The notes: generated by a model from the sequence alone, not told the origin. DNA of 64,000 bases from Coptis chinensis (GCA_015680905.1 CM027378.1:44737001-44801000), one strand, 5' to 3'; shown: positions 12,037 to 24,985, numbered from the stretch's first letter. Program-made: numbers and translations.

Positions 12037-13894
12037 ACCCTGCTACGGCAAGGTCGTTGATTACTTTATGCATGGATGTAAGGAAGGTAGGAAGCTCTTC
12101 CTAGTTTTGGAAGTGTATTCCTTTTATCTAAAAAAAAAAAAATAATAATAATAATAATAATAATAAAATAATGTACTTGGCAGTGTTTGTAATACAAACA
12201 ATATGATTTAATTTAATTGGGCGTTGTTCAAATGTTGGCAATGTTTGGATTCGTTAACTAACCTCACCCCGTTTTATATTTATTCGTTGATTAGGCTGTT
12301 TCAAACGAGGCCCGAGCACTGCACAATGCGGGATTATCAGGATTGACATTTTGGAGTCCAACCATCAAAGTAGTTAGGGATCCGAGGTGGGGTAAAACTA
12401 CATAAACCACTGGTGAAGACCCCTTCGTGGTTGGTCATTATGCTGTTAATTATGTGAGAGGCCTGTAAGAAGTAGTTGGCTATGAGGTGAATACCACTTA
12501 TCCAAATTCAAGACCCATCAAGGCTGCAGTGTGTTGCAAACACTATGGAGCATATGATGTTGATAATTGGAATGGAATCGACAGATATCACTTCGATGTG
12601 CAGGTGCTAGACATATAATTTGAGCACTGCTTTGCTTTTCTTGCTATGGAAAAGTAGTAAATGTAAATACCACAGGTACATTTTTTTATATTGGTTATTT
12701 ACATGCTGTTATTTGAAGGTAGCGGAGAGGGATCTCATCGAGACTTTGCACTATCCGTTCGAGATGTGCGTGAAAGAAGGTGACGCAGCCAGTCTCATGT
12801 GTTCATACAACAGAGTCAACGGCGTGCTAGCTTGTGCCAATCCCAGGCTCTTAAATGATACTGTCAGGGGATTGTCGTATCTTCATGGGTAAGTCTGTGT
12901 ATATTAAGACTTCTACTTATAAGGTAAGGAAGATACTATTCTTTGCTGAAAAAAAATGTTAAATCAATGTAGACAAACTATTGAAGACGAATACAACATA
13001 TGCCAAGTTGCTAATTGTTCTAAAACATTTGTGCAGTTATATTGTGGTTGATTGCGATTCAGTTGAAGTAATGGTATCGGGTCAGAAATACCTGAACGAC
13101 ACACCAGTAGATGCCGTTGCACAATCCCTTAATGCCGGTACGTCCTTTTATCATCCTTTGGCACTAATCTAGCTGCTAAAAGGGTATAAAACTAAGGGTC
13201 CAGCGTTTCAATATAATTCTAAATTTGGTTTAGGTAAATAACATGTATGTCTCCTCAGATCAATTCATGACATTCATGATAATATCTTTATACAAAAAAT
13301 ACTCAGGGCTCGATTTAGACTGCGGAGACTATGTTCCAAAATATGGAGGGGAAGCCATAAAGAAAGGGAAGGTTGCTGAAGCAAAGCTCGAGGAAGCTCT
13401 GAAGAATCTGTATATTGTGTTGATGAGGCTTGGCTGGTTTGATGGTATCCCTGGTAATTATAGTGCATTAGGAAGAGATGATATCTGCTCCCCAGCCTCC
13501 TTAGAGTTGGCAGCAGAGGCAGCTAGACAAGGCATTGTGTTGCTCCAGAATGACAACAACATTTTGCCACTCTGCCCCCCTCCCCGTGGTCAAAAGAAGT
13601 TCACCGTAGGTGTAGTTGGACCTCATGCTAATGCCACAGTCGCCAGAATTATGCCAGTAAGTTTCACTTTTGTTTCTTTTGCTTTGTTGTCTGTCTTGTT
13701 TCCTCTAGTATATAAGTAAATATATTTTGAAAAAAAATATATATAAGTAAATATAGTCCAAGTAATTAAGGAAACTATTGTGGTATTTTCAGTGAAGAGT
13801 GGTGTTACTTGCTGAGTTGCCGGTACACTTGCTGGACTTGGAACTTATAGGGATGTTAAATATGCACCGAGATGCGTTGATGCGTTGATGTTAA

Positions 13895-14022
13895 AAAAGT
13901 CAAATTGGGTTGACCAATTTTTTTTTGTGTGTATTGGGGGGGGGGACCCTAATTTCCCATCTAGTAGGGGGGAAATCCTAATTGGCTCATCTAGTGGGGG
14001 GAGTAACACTATTTCACCCATA
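13895..14022. mobile_element. 5'-truncated MITE inside exon 6 of copy 1
   Basis: The segment with CCTAATTGGCTCATCTAGTGG and its end TTTCACCC matches the right half of the MITE at 17779-17990 (CTAATTGGCTCATCTAGTGG, ending GTTAACCC). It interrupts coding sequence: copy 2 reads without a gap at the corresponding place (about 55813). The left inverted repeat and a TSD are not seen, so it is truncated. Confidence 0.7.
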
Positions 14023-14422
14023 TAAGAATGACAGTGGCATTAAGCCAGCAATAGAGGTTACTAGGGATACAAATGTGACAGTCTTATTTGTGGGACTCGA
14101 CCTATCTGTTGAGGCAGAGAGTTTAGATCGGTCTGACCTAAGTTTCCCTGGATTTCAACAAGATATGGTAGAAGATTTTGCAGACGCCAATGTGCTTAAT
14201 AACGTTCCTACAATTGTGGCCATTTTCTCTGTTGGAGGGATTGACATTACAACGTTACTAAACAACTCAAAACTTCAGCAGGCCTCTGCTATAGTATGGG
14301 CTTGTTATCCAGGTGCAGAAGGTGGTCGCACTATAGCTGATGTCTTGTATGGAAAATATAACCCAGGTAATTAGATAATGCATATATATATCGTTGATTC
14401 TATTAAATTGATGCATAAATGG

Positions 14423-16120
14423 TGATAACCCGTAAAAACTCAACTAAATTTCTCTAGCCTTATTCTTACGGTATCAATTATTTATTTCCTACTTTCACAT
14501 ATATATTCATGCAATATATAGAGTACGGAATCGTTCCACTCTTAAACTAGCAAGACATAAGTGAATTCAATTAATCAAACACAAGGAACAATGGTGAGAG
14601 TAATGTGTGATGTGAAATTTCTATTCTACGATTATACTATGGATTCAAATAACTCTAAATTAACTAAACTAATAAAAATATAGATGAATCAAATATGGAG
14701 AAAGCTAGAGAGAGATTGAAATCCACTTTTTAAGTTCTTAACATGCTAGCATAGATTTGTATAGAAAACCCTTGTCTAGATATTCTCACACAAGATTAAA
14801 ATATAAAGACGTACTAGACTTTTAATGATCCCTAATTACTTTATACTATCTCTAGTCATAAAATAATTAGCATGAGAGAAAGCTTGTTCCCATTCTCATG
14901 GCAAACTCACTATTCTCTAGTTTAGGTTAAACTCTTTTTATCTCTAAGTCAAGAAAAACATAAACTTAAAATCCTAAACAACAAATCTATACTACCAAAT
15001 CAAGTCTTCTCAAAGCTTCATTCAACTCCCTCTAATGGAAGTTTAGTTTTGATTAATGGGACTATCATAAACAAAATAATGAAAGGAATACATAATAGAA
15101 AGAGAAGCAATTGAATTGAATATAAATGGTTATAATGGAGGCTACAAAGCTAAATCTAAATTAAAACAAGGTAATATAACTAATTACTTGAATTCTAAAC
15201 TAATTGTGATTCTAAATAATAATCTACTTTGTTCTAACACTAATTAATTGAATGATTCATGGGACTATCATAAACAAAATAATGAAAAGAATACATAATA
15301 GAAAGAGAAACAATTGAATTGAATATAAATGGTTATAATGGAGGCTACAAAGCTAAATCTAAATTAAAACAAGGTAATAGAACTAATTACTTGAATTCTA
15401 AACTAATTGTGATTCTAAATAATAATCTACTTTGTTCTAACACTAATTAATTGAATGTAAAAAAAAACCAGATCTAAAACAAGTTATTGGAACTAATTAA
15501 TGGAGTCTAACCTAATTTTCTAATCTAGATCTAGGTTATCTTAAGAGTTAAGTCTTCTCCATACAAATGGAGGAGACCAGATCCACTTTTTCGTGCATGG
15601 GCTGAGGAGCCATGTTTTAGGCAGGAAAATCGAGCCAAAAACCCAATTTCTTTAGTCCACAGAGGTCTTTTCAGTTGGATTTGACTTCTATAGACTTTTC
15701 GCCCACTTCTGCTCCTCTGATTGGGTTAAGGCTTGGACCATTGGAAATCTCTTTCCGAGCCGGTCGTTTTGACATAAGGTAGGCCCAATTCTGAAGTCTG
15801 AGTCCAAAGATACGGCCTTCAGAAATTCTGCTGACTTTTATATGCTATTTCTGCCCGCGTTGACTTTGACTTTTCAGCTTTGACTGGGCTTTAAAAATGC
15901 TTTTTTTCCTTGAATCTTGGTTTTTTTATCATAGAGCTTCTTAGCAACCAACCCTTGCTCCTTTATCTCGCAAAAGGGACGCATTTCTGCACATATTTGA
16001 CCCCAATGCCTAAAATACACAAAAGCACGATAACAGTACTAACTCTTACTTATTAATCACATAATTGGTCTAAAGCAATATTGTTAAAGGGGTTAAAACT
16101 ACAGTTTTGGGCTCTTATCA
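14423..16120 (-). repeat. Solo LTR of the Athila family in intron 6
   Basis: On the plus strand it starts TGATAACCCG and ends GGGCTCTTATCA; it is an inverted relative of the LTR at 3375-4948. It is flanked by a perfect 5-bp TSD, AATGG (14418-14422 and 16121-16125). No internal element sequence is present, so it is a solo LTR left by LTR-LTR recombination. It contains a 203-bp tandem duplication (about 15055-15254 and 15258-15457). Confidence 0.92.
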
Positions 16121-16210
16121 AATGGCTAGCTAAATTGAATCTGACCACATTTATGTACTTCAATTCTCTGTGTTTTGTTTCAACTATCTCTCAGCTAGTC
16201 GGCTTTTAAT

Positions 16211-16892
16211 TGTTGGAGTTATCCCTCACATGAGAATGAGGAAGAGGAGAGAAAGCAGTATTGTTCGTGTGAAGAAGTCTAAAGCGCGCACGCGCTCAGA
16301 TTGGTCGTGACCAAGGCCCCTTGCCGTGAAAAAGAAGATAGTTTTTTTTGAGCCTCTCACAAAACAAAGTTATTGGACTTTTGGTTTGAGGAAAAATCGA
16401 GGAGATCTTGGCGATCGCTCATGTCCGAAAATCATGAATTCTATTTCGTCAGTAAACCGCATTTTTTGGGAGTATAAAAACAGAACTAGGTTTTGGAAAA
16501 CCTAACACAAAAAGTCACGAAATAGAAACCTAACTTTGAGAGAGATCAAAATTGAGAGAGAACTCTTGCATCTAGAAAAGCTTGTAAGGAGAGAGGAGTG
16601 ATCTAGTAAGGTGGAGAGACTAGAGAGGAGTGATTGTAATCTTCCTTTCCATACTTATAAAAGGATTAGCTCTTGTGGAAGTAGACATCATTGGCCGAAC
16701 CACGTTACATCTTTGTGTTGTGGTATGTTTTACTTGTTCTATATTTCTATTGTTTGTTTGTGATAGTTATATCCATAGATTAAGATTGAGGTTGTTGGTT
16801 GTAATGAAAGATTAGTTTTTTGTCTAGAGTAGTAGTTTGTCCAAATACAAGTTATCTTAGTAGGGGATCGATTGGTATCGTTGTCTCCAACA
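16211..16892 (+). repeat. Solo LTR inserted in exon 7 of copy 1
   Basis: Starts TGTTGGAG and ends CTCCAACA, an 8-bp perfect inverted end pair typical of Copia LTRs. It contains a TATA-like GTATAAAAACAG near 16471. It separates GTCGGCTT (exon 7 start) from ATGGTATCTACAAGAATAC (exon 7 body), which are contiguous in copy 2. The flanking pentamers are TTAAT and CCAAT, a 5-bp TSD if two C-to-T changes occurred on the left side. Confidence 0.85.
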
Positions 16893-17778
16893 CCAATCAC
16901 ATGGTATCTACAAGAATACATAAGCAAGCTCCCCATGACTTCAATGCAACTCAGACCAGACACTGCAAAGAGTTATCCTGGAAGGACATATAAGTTCTAT
17001 AATGGAAACACTGTATTTCCATTTGGCCATGGCTTAAGTTATGCCAGCATTTCTGTGACACCCAAAGTGCTTTCACTTGAACGACAACAGTTCGTAAGAT
17101 GCAGACAAATTGGTTCCTTATATGGAATAGTACCCAAGTGCCCATTAATCCTAGTTGGAGATTCAAAATGCCATGGCACGGTGAAGATTGTTATCGACTT
17201 GAAGAACTCAGGAAATACATATGGGGCACATGTGATGATGTTGTATACGTCACCACCATCTTACATACCTGGAGTCCCAATCAAGAAAGTTGCTGCATTC
17301 CAAAGGGTGGACAAAGTTCTCCTGTGGAGTTCAACTTAAATGCTTGCATGACATTTAGCATTATTGGTGAAGATTCTTATGAGTTGTTACCAGCTGGAGA
17401 TCATGGCATTTTAATAGGAGATGACCAAACCTCAATCTCTTCCACGATTTCCTTATCGTTTAATTTGGTCTCAAACATAGGAGGCAAGCTCAGTAGATCG
17501 GGGGAATTTTGATTCATATACAATATCGCCAACAATAAGTAGAAGATTTATTTTTGGTCTCTGGGAACAGGTTAATTGAGAGATCTATCTCATCATGAAA
17601 TAATGTAAACGCAGTCATGTACATTTGGCGCAAGGAACATGTCAAAGTGACAATTTTGTATCACAAGGAGAGGATGCACTATAGATATATGGTGATTTCA
17701 GTTTAACCATTCGGATGAGTGTATAGGAGTTCATTAAGGGAACATGTTTTTTTTATATAAGTTCTTAAATAAAATGTT

Positions 17779-17990
17779 GGGTTAATGAGTATTACCCCCA
17801 GTAGATGAGCCAATTAGGATTTCCCCCCACTAGATGGAAAATTAAGGTCTCAATACACACACATAAAAAACACGGTCAACTCAAGTTGATTTTTTTTTTG
17901 TGTGTACTTAGGGGGCATACCCTAATTTCCCCATCTGTGAGGGGGAAATCCTAATTGGCTCATCTAGTGGGGGGTAATACTAGTTAACCC
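17779..17990. mobile_element. MULE-type MITE, 212 bp
   Basis: Starts GGGTTAATGAGTATTACCCC and ends GGGGTAATACTAGTTAACCC. Inverted repeats of about 70 bp flank a short T-rich loop. Perfect 9-bp TSD, TAAAATGTT (17770-17778 and 17991-17999). It has the same length and the same GGGTTA termini as the MITE at 10374, but a different interior. Confidence 0.88.
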
Positions 17991-18000
17991 TAAAATGTTT

Positions 18001-18520
18001 CATTTTTGCCCTCCTCAGCAACGGTCATTAGAGTTAAACTGAAAGGAGGTACGAAATATTCTGTTACGTGATCCAGTGCTCGTGAAAGAAAGGTGGTCTG
18101 CAGCCTTATTAGTTGCTATAAACACATGATAGCCGCCGTAATGTTGTCACACGTATAGCCATGGTGCTCTTTCACTATTCTTCAATATGTTAACTGCTCT
18201 CAAGGAGTCCGATGCACCCTCAACCTTGAGGATTTGAATCTTCTAACAACGTTATAGCCAACTAGTATTGTTTTAGGCTCATGAATTAATAATACTAACC
18301 TTAAGCCTCTAGCGCTTGTATAAGCTCCCCCGTATGTTGTCTGTCAATGATCCATATGTATTTAACTTTTCTATTCCCCTCTCTGGATTTTTCCATATGC
18401 ATGCATTGAATCAGTTCTCTAGTGGTATGCTCTACTGTAAATGCCAATCTATCCAGTAGACTGACTTGAAAATTTCACAATTGCTAGAGACTTTGTAGGT
18501 AAATTTTCCTAATTAACTGT
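18001..18520 (+). other. Duplicated 3' flank of the xylosidase copies
   Basis: About 400 bp from near 18160 (CCATGGTGCTCTTTCACTAT) matches 57203-57550 downstream of copy 2, with small indels. This shows that the duplication unit extended past the gene. No gene is seen in it. Confidence 0.75.
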
Positions 18521-18539
18521 TTGCCAATCTTGAGTAGTA

Positions 18540-19300
18540 GTGCTTCTAAACCTTCAATAGTTCCTCTTCCTCCATATATAACTTAAAGCTGCACAACTTA
18601 CAATTTCGGCCTCCATAGTATTTCCCTGACAAATCTTCAGATTATGAGTATTATTAGGGGCTTGAACAATGAGACATATATGTTGCTTTACAGTTTACAC
18701 TACTCCATAGTGTTTTTGTATATTTGCACTTTGAATTATCTCTTGAGTTATTGCAGAAGGGCAATGAGATGAGTGCAACACTGTTCTTTTATTTAACCCA
18801 TCTTGAGTAGGCACATCACCAGAAAAAAGTTGCCAAGCTGCAAAAGAATGCTTAGGAACTACTAACTTTCCACAAACCATATTATACCATCTTATTGTTT
18901 CCCTTGGATTTAGATTTTGATAGCAGTATAAGTAGACTTTAATTCATAAATACCATTGCGATGAAGCTAGGGTCCATATAATTCTGTCTTCTTCAAGAAT
19001 AATTTTCTTTAATCTCTGTTGCTAAGATACTCTCCTTCAGTGATGCTTTGTGGTAAAGCGTGCACCATAGAATTACATACATTGCCCATCAGTTATTATA
19101 TTCACTCATTTATTGTTGCACCATAAAGAGAAATAAAGAGTTCCATGCTGTTGCATCTTCCTTTAGAGGGGTATCCTTGCTCCATATATCATGCAAGAGC
19201 AAAGTGGTGGTTTATGTAGATATTATATGAGATAAATTCCCTAGCTATAGGTCTCATCTCAAGTATACTCCTCCAAGACCAAAGAACAATTCTTTGGTAT
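18540..19300 (-). pseudogene. L1-type LINE ORF2 relic: zinc-binding RT region
   Basis: Minus-strand frames read, in order: a region like LWSWRSILEMRPIAR (about 19285-19240), then IIWTL near 18980, PKHSFAAWQLFSGD (18855-18815) and ALSYIWRKRN (about 18580-18550). This is the order of the RT-to-zf-RVT part of plant LINE ORF2 proteins. Stops and frameshifts are frequent. The RT core is not visible, either truncated or removed near the Copia insertion at 19429. Between 18990 and 19428 the frame is poorly preserved. Confidence 0.7.
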
Positions 19301-19428
19301 ATTTGTTAGTAAAAAAAAAACGTTAACTTGCCTTTAAGATTTTGATTCCATGTTCACTACTGTACATGCCCACAAGTTACTTGGAAACCACCTTATTAAT
19401 AACTAGGCCACAATATGCTGCAAGGTTC

Positions 19429-19664
19429 TGTTGAAGTATGTAGAGTCTCACATATAAGTGTGAGACTGTATCTTATTTAGTAGTTTCCATTTCGGTGAAA
19501 CCTATCACCTAATATAAATATATGAATTGTAGGTTAGAGTAAATATACTCTAAACCCTACCTTCTTCTTGTGCCTCCATCCTTTTTTTTTTCTTCTTCTT
19601 CTCCACTCCATTTCTTTAACCTAACTAGCTAACCACTATATGTATCTCCTAGCATAATTTAACA
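19429..19664 (+). repeat. 5' LTR of the Copia element
   Basis: Starts TGTTGAAGTATGTAGAG and ends TTTAACA directly before the primer-binding site TGGTATCGGAGCC, complementary to the initiator methionine tRNA 3' end. It contains TATAAATATATG near 19515-19526. Copy at 35869-36070. Confidence 0.88.
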
Positions 19665-19964
19665 TGGTATCGGAGCCGACTCTATTTAGAGAATGCTAGG
19701 AGAGAGATCCGCAGTTTCAAGGTTTCAGTTTTAGTATTAGTTGCTGTCTTAGTATTGTTTCGCTTCTGCAATCTCTCAGTATTGATAAAGAGGAGTACGT
19801 CAGATTTTCAAAAGGGGAAGGCGTGGTATCATTATCTCGCTATATCTCTCAATTTCGTCGTCAAAGACCTTTCGATTAAAGAGTCTTGAAGCGCTGCCTT
19901 TCGAGAGTCTTGTATCTCGCAGTTTCTTATTCTTTCTATCAAGTGAGTTTTTCTTCTCTTTACA

Positions 19965-22900
19965 ATGACTAATGTTGTTCTAAAATCTGATGAATTCGGT
20001 AATACATATGTTTTCTCTGTTGGTATGACCTCTATCAAATTGGAGGGTGTTGCCAATTACCTTCAATGGGTAGAGGCAGTTACTGTTTATCTTACTGGAA
20101 AAGGTAAGGAAAATTATCTGACAGATCCCCCAGATGATAAAGGAAAGACAACCTGGACGAAAGATGATGCCTTGGTTAAGAATTTCCTGTGGAATACCAT
20201 GGAGAAGGATGTTTGTAATACTGTGCGGTTTTTCAAAACCTCTAAGGAGATTTGGGAGTATCTACAAGAATCATACTCTCAATCTCAGAATACTTCTCGT
20301 ATATTTCAGTTGTATGAGAACATCTTTGATCTCACTCAAGGCGATATGTCTATCTCTGAATATTACAATTCTCTTCATAGTAAGTGGGAAGAACTGAATA
20401 TTTATCACCCACTTATTACAGGCATAAATCAGTTGAAGAAACAAAGAGAGGAATTTTGAGTCTCAAAATTCCTATTTGGGCTACGTCCCGAGTTTGCTAA
20501 TGTGAAAGCCCAAGTTCAAGCTGAATCTAAGCTCCCTACTCTGTCTGAAGCTTATTCTCGTCTTTCTCGTATTACTGCACCTCCTCTAAGGCACAATGAC
20601 AGTTCGGCTTTATTGATCCCTCCAAGCAGCAATAACAACTCCTCCTCTGGTTGTGGTAATGGAGGTAGAGGGGGTAGAGCCAGTCGTGGGCGTGGAGGTG
20701 GTCGTAACCAAGGGAGTGGTCGTGGTCGTGGTATTGGCGGTTTTGATCTTTGTGAGCATTGTGGGCATACAAATCATAGTTTTGATTTTTGTTGGGATAT
20801 AATAGGACGCCCACCTTTGCACAAAGCCAACAATGCCACAATAGTTGATCAGAAAGTGACCAATTTTCAACAAGTTCAAGAAGACCTTGCAGCCCTGATG
20901 AAGCAGATACAAGCTATTCCAGCCAGTTCATCGAGTTCATCCAACCAACCCACTGCAACCCTAGTCGATTCAGGTAAAACATGTCTTCATACAAGTGGTA
21001 ACAACTCTTGGGTCATTGACTCAGGAGCTTCTGATCATATGATAGGTAATCCACAGTTGCTTTCTAATCTTGAGTATATTCACACTCCATCATATGTCAC
21101 ATTAGCAAATGGGGCTAAGGCTAGTATTTTTGGTCGGGGTATTATTCAGTTAACTCGTAATATATCACTTGTCTCTGTCTTGCTTATTCAAAAATTTCCC
21201 TTTAATCTATTGTCTGTTCATCGTCTCATCCAATCTCTTCAATGTAATGTCATGTTTTCTTCCACTCATGTTGTGTTTCAGGATTTACAGACAAAGACAC
21301 TAGTTGGTGGGGGGTATGAGCACGGCGGCATCTATTACTTTTAAGATAGTTATGGGCACTCTCACCAGAAGCAGACTTTCACAGTCTCAGTCTCTCCTGT
21401 TCAGTGGCATAGACGTCTTGGTCACCTTCCTTTGGCTAGTTTGCGAAGTTTAGTTCCCAGTATTTCTTCTAGTATTCAGTCTTTAAGTTGTGACATTTGT
21501 GAGTTAGCTAAACATCATCGTGCTGCTTACAAATATAGGTTAAATAAGTGTTCTAGTGCTCCTTTTTAGTTAGTTCATTTCGATGTCTGGGGTCCTTGTA
21601 GAACCACTAACCTTTTTGGAGCCAAATACTTTATTACATTTATAGATGATTTCTCTCGTGTTTGTTGGGTATATATTATGGAAAATCGTTCTCAAGTATT
21701 CTCTGTATTTCAAAAATTCTATGCTGAGATTACTAATTGGTATTCTGCATACATGCATGTTTTTCGAACTGATAATGCCAAAGATTATACCTCTGCAATA
21801 TTCAAGTGTTTTTTAGATGACCATGACATTACACATCAAACCTCCTGTGTGGATACACCTCAACAAAATGGGGTTGCTGAGAGAGAGAACAGACCCATTC
21901 TTGAAGTCGCTCGGTGCTTAATGTTTCAAACAAATCTCCCAAAGTTTTATTGAGCAGAGGCAGTCCTTACTGCCATATACTTGATTAATCGTGTACCTTC
22001 TTCAATGTTAGGGGGGAAAACACCACACTCTGTTCTTTTTCCTGGTCAACCTTCTTTCTATCTCCCCTCTCGTATTTTTGGTTGTGTTTACTTTGTTCAT
22101 AATCTTCAACCGAGTCATGATAAGTTGGACTCTCGTGCTATTAAGTGTGTTTTCCTTAGGTATTCCTGTACACAGAAAGGGTACAAGTGTTATAGTCCTC
22201 ATCTGCACAAATCAATATTTGTCTGTGCTGATGTTACTTTTTTTGAAGATGTCCCATTTTACTCTTCCGAAAGGAAGGTGTCCTCTGAACCATTTGAGAA
22301 TTGTGTTCTGCCATCTGGTGTTGTTGATCTTCCTGCGACGATTAGTGTTAATAAGGGAGTTAATAATCAGGTTAAAGCTACATCAGACGGAGCGTGTGTG
22401 CGCCCTACAGATGGCCTTATAGAAGCGTGCATGCCCTTTGCCTATTTGCGATCGATTAGATGGGCGCAGCGCTACCTTTACCTACGGTACCGCTCTTTGC
22501 GAAGTTTGAGGCGAAAGTTCAATGCTCCATTTGCCCTCACCTCTTCCCATTTGTCTTTGTGGATCCTATTGCCATTCCGTCTGACCTCGATGTTCCTATT
22601 CCCCTACGGAAACTTGAATGTCCACCTGCCAGTATGCATCTTCCTAGTAAGTATGCCCAGTATTCTATTTCTCAGTATGTTTCCATTGATTATTTACCAC
22701 CATGTGTCAAGTCTTTTGCTACATCCTTGTTGTCTGTCTCTGTCCCTTCTGACTATATGGAAGCTCTATCCCATCCTGTCTGGAAGCAAGCAATGGACGA
22801 GGAGTTGAGTGCCTTGTATTCTAATGACACTTGGGTCCTTATAGATCTTCCTTCTAGAAAGAAAGCGGTTGCTTGTAAGTGGGTTTTCACTATTAAGCAT

Positions 22901-24259
22901 AATCTGGATGGTACTATTTCTCATTTAATTAAAGGCTCGCCTGGTTGCAAAAGGCTTTACCCAGACTTATGGTATTGATTACTCCGAGATGTTTTCTCCT
23001 GTTGCAAAGTTAGACTCTGTGCGTATTGTTATTTCTCTTGTTGTTCATCATCACTGGCCTCTGTTTTAGTTAGATGTGAAGAATGCCCTTTTACATGGAG
23101 ATCTCCTGGAGGAAATCTATATGGTACAACCTCCTGGTTTTGTTCCTCAAGGGGGGAAAGTCTGTCGATTAAAGAAGTCTTTTTATGGGCTCAAGCAGTC
23201 TCCTAGAGCTTGGTTTGTGAATTTTAGCCAGGTTTTGATGGCTAATGGAATGACTAGGTTTGAATATGATCATTCCGTGTTTTACTTAAAGACCTAGCAA
23301 TGAATTATTGTCTTAGTTGTGTATGTTGATGATATCATTGTCACAGGGTCTGACAAACAAGGTATTGCTCGACTTAAAGTCAATCTCTCAAGACAGTTCC
23401 AGACCAAAGATCTAGGAGAACTGAAGTATTTCTTAGGCATTGAAGTTACAAGGTTCCCTGGTGAAATTCATTTCTCACAGAGAAAGTATGTATTAGACCT
23501 GCTCAGTGAGACAGGTAATTTAGGAGCTCGCCCAGTAGAGACTCCTATGGATTCAAACGACAAGCTCTAGTCAGATGTTGGAGAGTTGTATACTGATATT
23601 GAGGGATACCGTCGATTGGTGGGAAAGCTGATCTATGCTTCTATCACTCGCCCATATATCTTGTTTGCAGTCAGTGTAGTATCTCAGTATGTGCATGCAC
23701 CACGGATTCCTCACTACCAGGCAGTTATTCGTATTGTGAGGTATTTGAAAGGTTCTCCTGGTCGTGGATTGGTATATCGTTCTAATGGAAATTTTGATGT
23801 TGTTGGATATTCAGATGCTGATTATGCAGGATCAATTTCAGATAGACGATCCACCACTGGGTATTGTACCTTCCTTTATGGAAATTTGGTGACATGGAAG
23901 AGTAAAAAGCAAATAGTTGTGTCAATGTCTAGGGCAGAGGCTGAGTATAGAGCTATGGCTCAGGGGACTGGTGAGTTAATGTGGATTCGTAATCTGCTAC
24001 ATGAGTTAGGTTTCAAGGTACAACTACCGATCCTTCTTCATTGTGACAATCAGGTAGCCATTCATATAGCTTATAATCCAGTATTTCATGAGCAAACTAA
24101 GCACATAGAGGTAGATTGTCATTATGTCAGACATAAGGTTGAAACAAAGGACATAAGTACTCCTTATGTGGCGTCTTGAGACCAGTTAGTTGATATTTTC
24201 ACCAAACCAGTGATTCGTCTAGTTCTGAATTATATTGGTAACAAGCTGGGCATGAGCGA
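19965..24259 (+). pseudogene. Copia gag-pol polyprotein, degenerate
   Basis: Domains in order: gag (from 19965), a Gly/Arg-rich stretch, a CCHC knuckle (CEHCGHTNHSFDFC, about 20752-20793), protease (DSGASDHM near 21018-21041), the pre-integrase zinc region (WHRRLGH... CDIC, about 21404-21500), the integrase core (FRTDN near 21763), RT (YVDDIIVTGSD near 23322) and RNase H (SDADYAGS near 23812, to about 24180). Breaks include TGA at 20457, TAA near 21342, TAG near 21567, TGA near 21951, frameshifts in 22380-22980 and TAG near 23568. The domain order integrase before RT identifies Ty1/Copia. It cannot make an active polyprotein. Confidence 0.92.
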
Positions 24260-24985
24260 TGTGTGATGATTTTTCCTAATCAAGAAACACAAATATTTTG
24301 TTGATGATCAAAGAACAACTAGAAGTATTGAATCAATAAGAAGAAGAGATTTAGAAGATGATGAGTTGAACCACGTTCTTTAATGGCTGCCTACGTATCC
24401 TGTTTCTAGGAATCAAACTCAAAGCGTAGTTCAACTATTCTATTTATAAGAATAGATGAGGTTTCCCAATTAGTGTTTAACTAGGAGACCGTCTCTTGTT
24501 AAGTATCATCTTGATGAATAGATGAGGTTTCCCAATTAGTGTTTAACTAGGAGACCGTCTCTTGTTAAGTCTCATCTTGACTCTTCTAGAAGCCCCATGT
24601 TTCCCAAGTCAAATAGGTCTCCTTTATTGACTTAAACAACGAGAAAAAACATGTTTTAGGTTGGATTGGGAGTTGGAGTTTCAAACTTAGTAGTTCGATT
24701 TGGTGTTCCTAGTCGGGGAGTTGGTTCTCGAGAGCCTACAACTCGAACTAGATCCGAACCTCAGTTCTCGAGCCTACTACTCCAACCGGTTCGAACCTCC
24801 GGTTCTCGAGCCTATTCCAACCAATTCGAACCTCATCTTCTTATTTCACTTCGAACCTAGGAAGTAAGAGGATTTGGACTTGAAGTGTGTTCGGTACTTT
24901 CTACCCACACCAAGACCATATCCAGAAGCCTTACGAAGATGCTACCACGTGTTACATATCTATTTGCTAAAATATGCACACCACA
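24260..24985 (-). repeat. 3' LTR of the Tat element
   Basis: About 726 bp, matching 35114-35837. Contains a 66-bp tandem duplication (AATAGATGAGG... at 24451 and 24517), also present in the other LTR, so it predates insertion. Differences from the other copy concentrate at CC-containing sites in 24700-24870. Confidence 0.9.

Larger units (their letters stand above)
9478..17512 (+). pseudogene. BXL: Beta-D-xylosidase (GH3) pseudogene, copy 1
   Basis: The exons align one-to-one with intact copy 2: 9478-9894, 12295-12603, 12719-12888, 13037-13137, 13307-13656, 13793-14366 and 16195-17512. Exons 2, 3 and 4 have identical lengths (309, 170, 101 nt). Lesions relative to copy 2: a 4-nt deletion after 9530 (signal peptide), a 1-nt insertion near 9741, TAA at 12403 and 12466, a 7-nt deletion at the end of exon 5, a truncated MITE inside exon 6, a solo LTR inside exon 7, a 15-nt in-frame deletion near 17041, a 13-nt deletion near 17307, and a lost stop. 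The region of the predicted nucleophile is still readable (VVDCDSVEV). Intron 1 is 2400 nt, against 145 in copy 2. No functional enzyme can be made. Confidence 0.95.
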
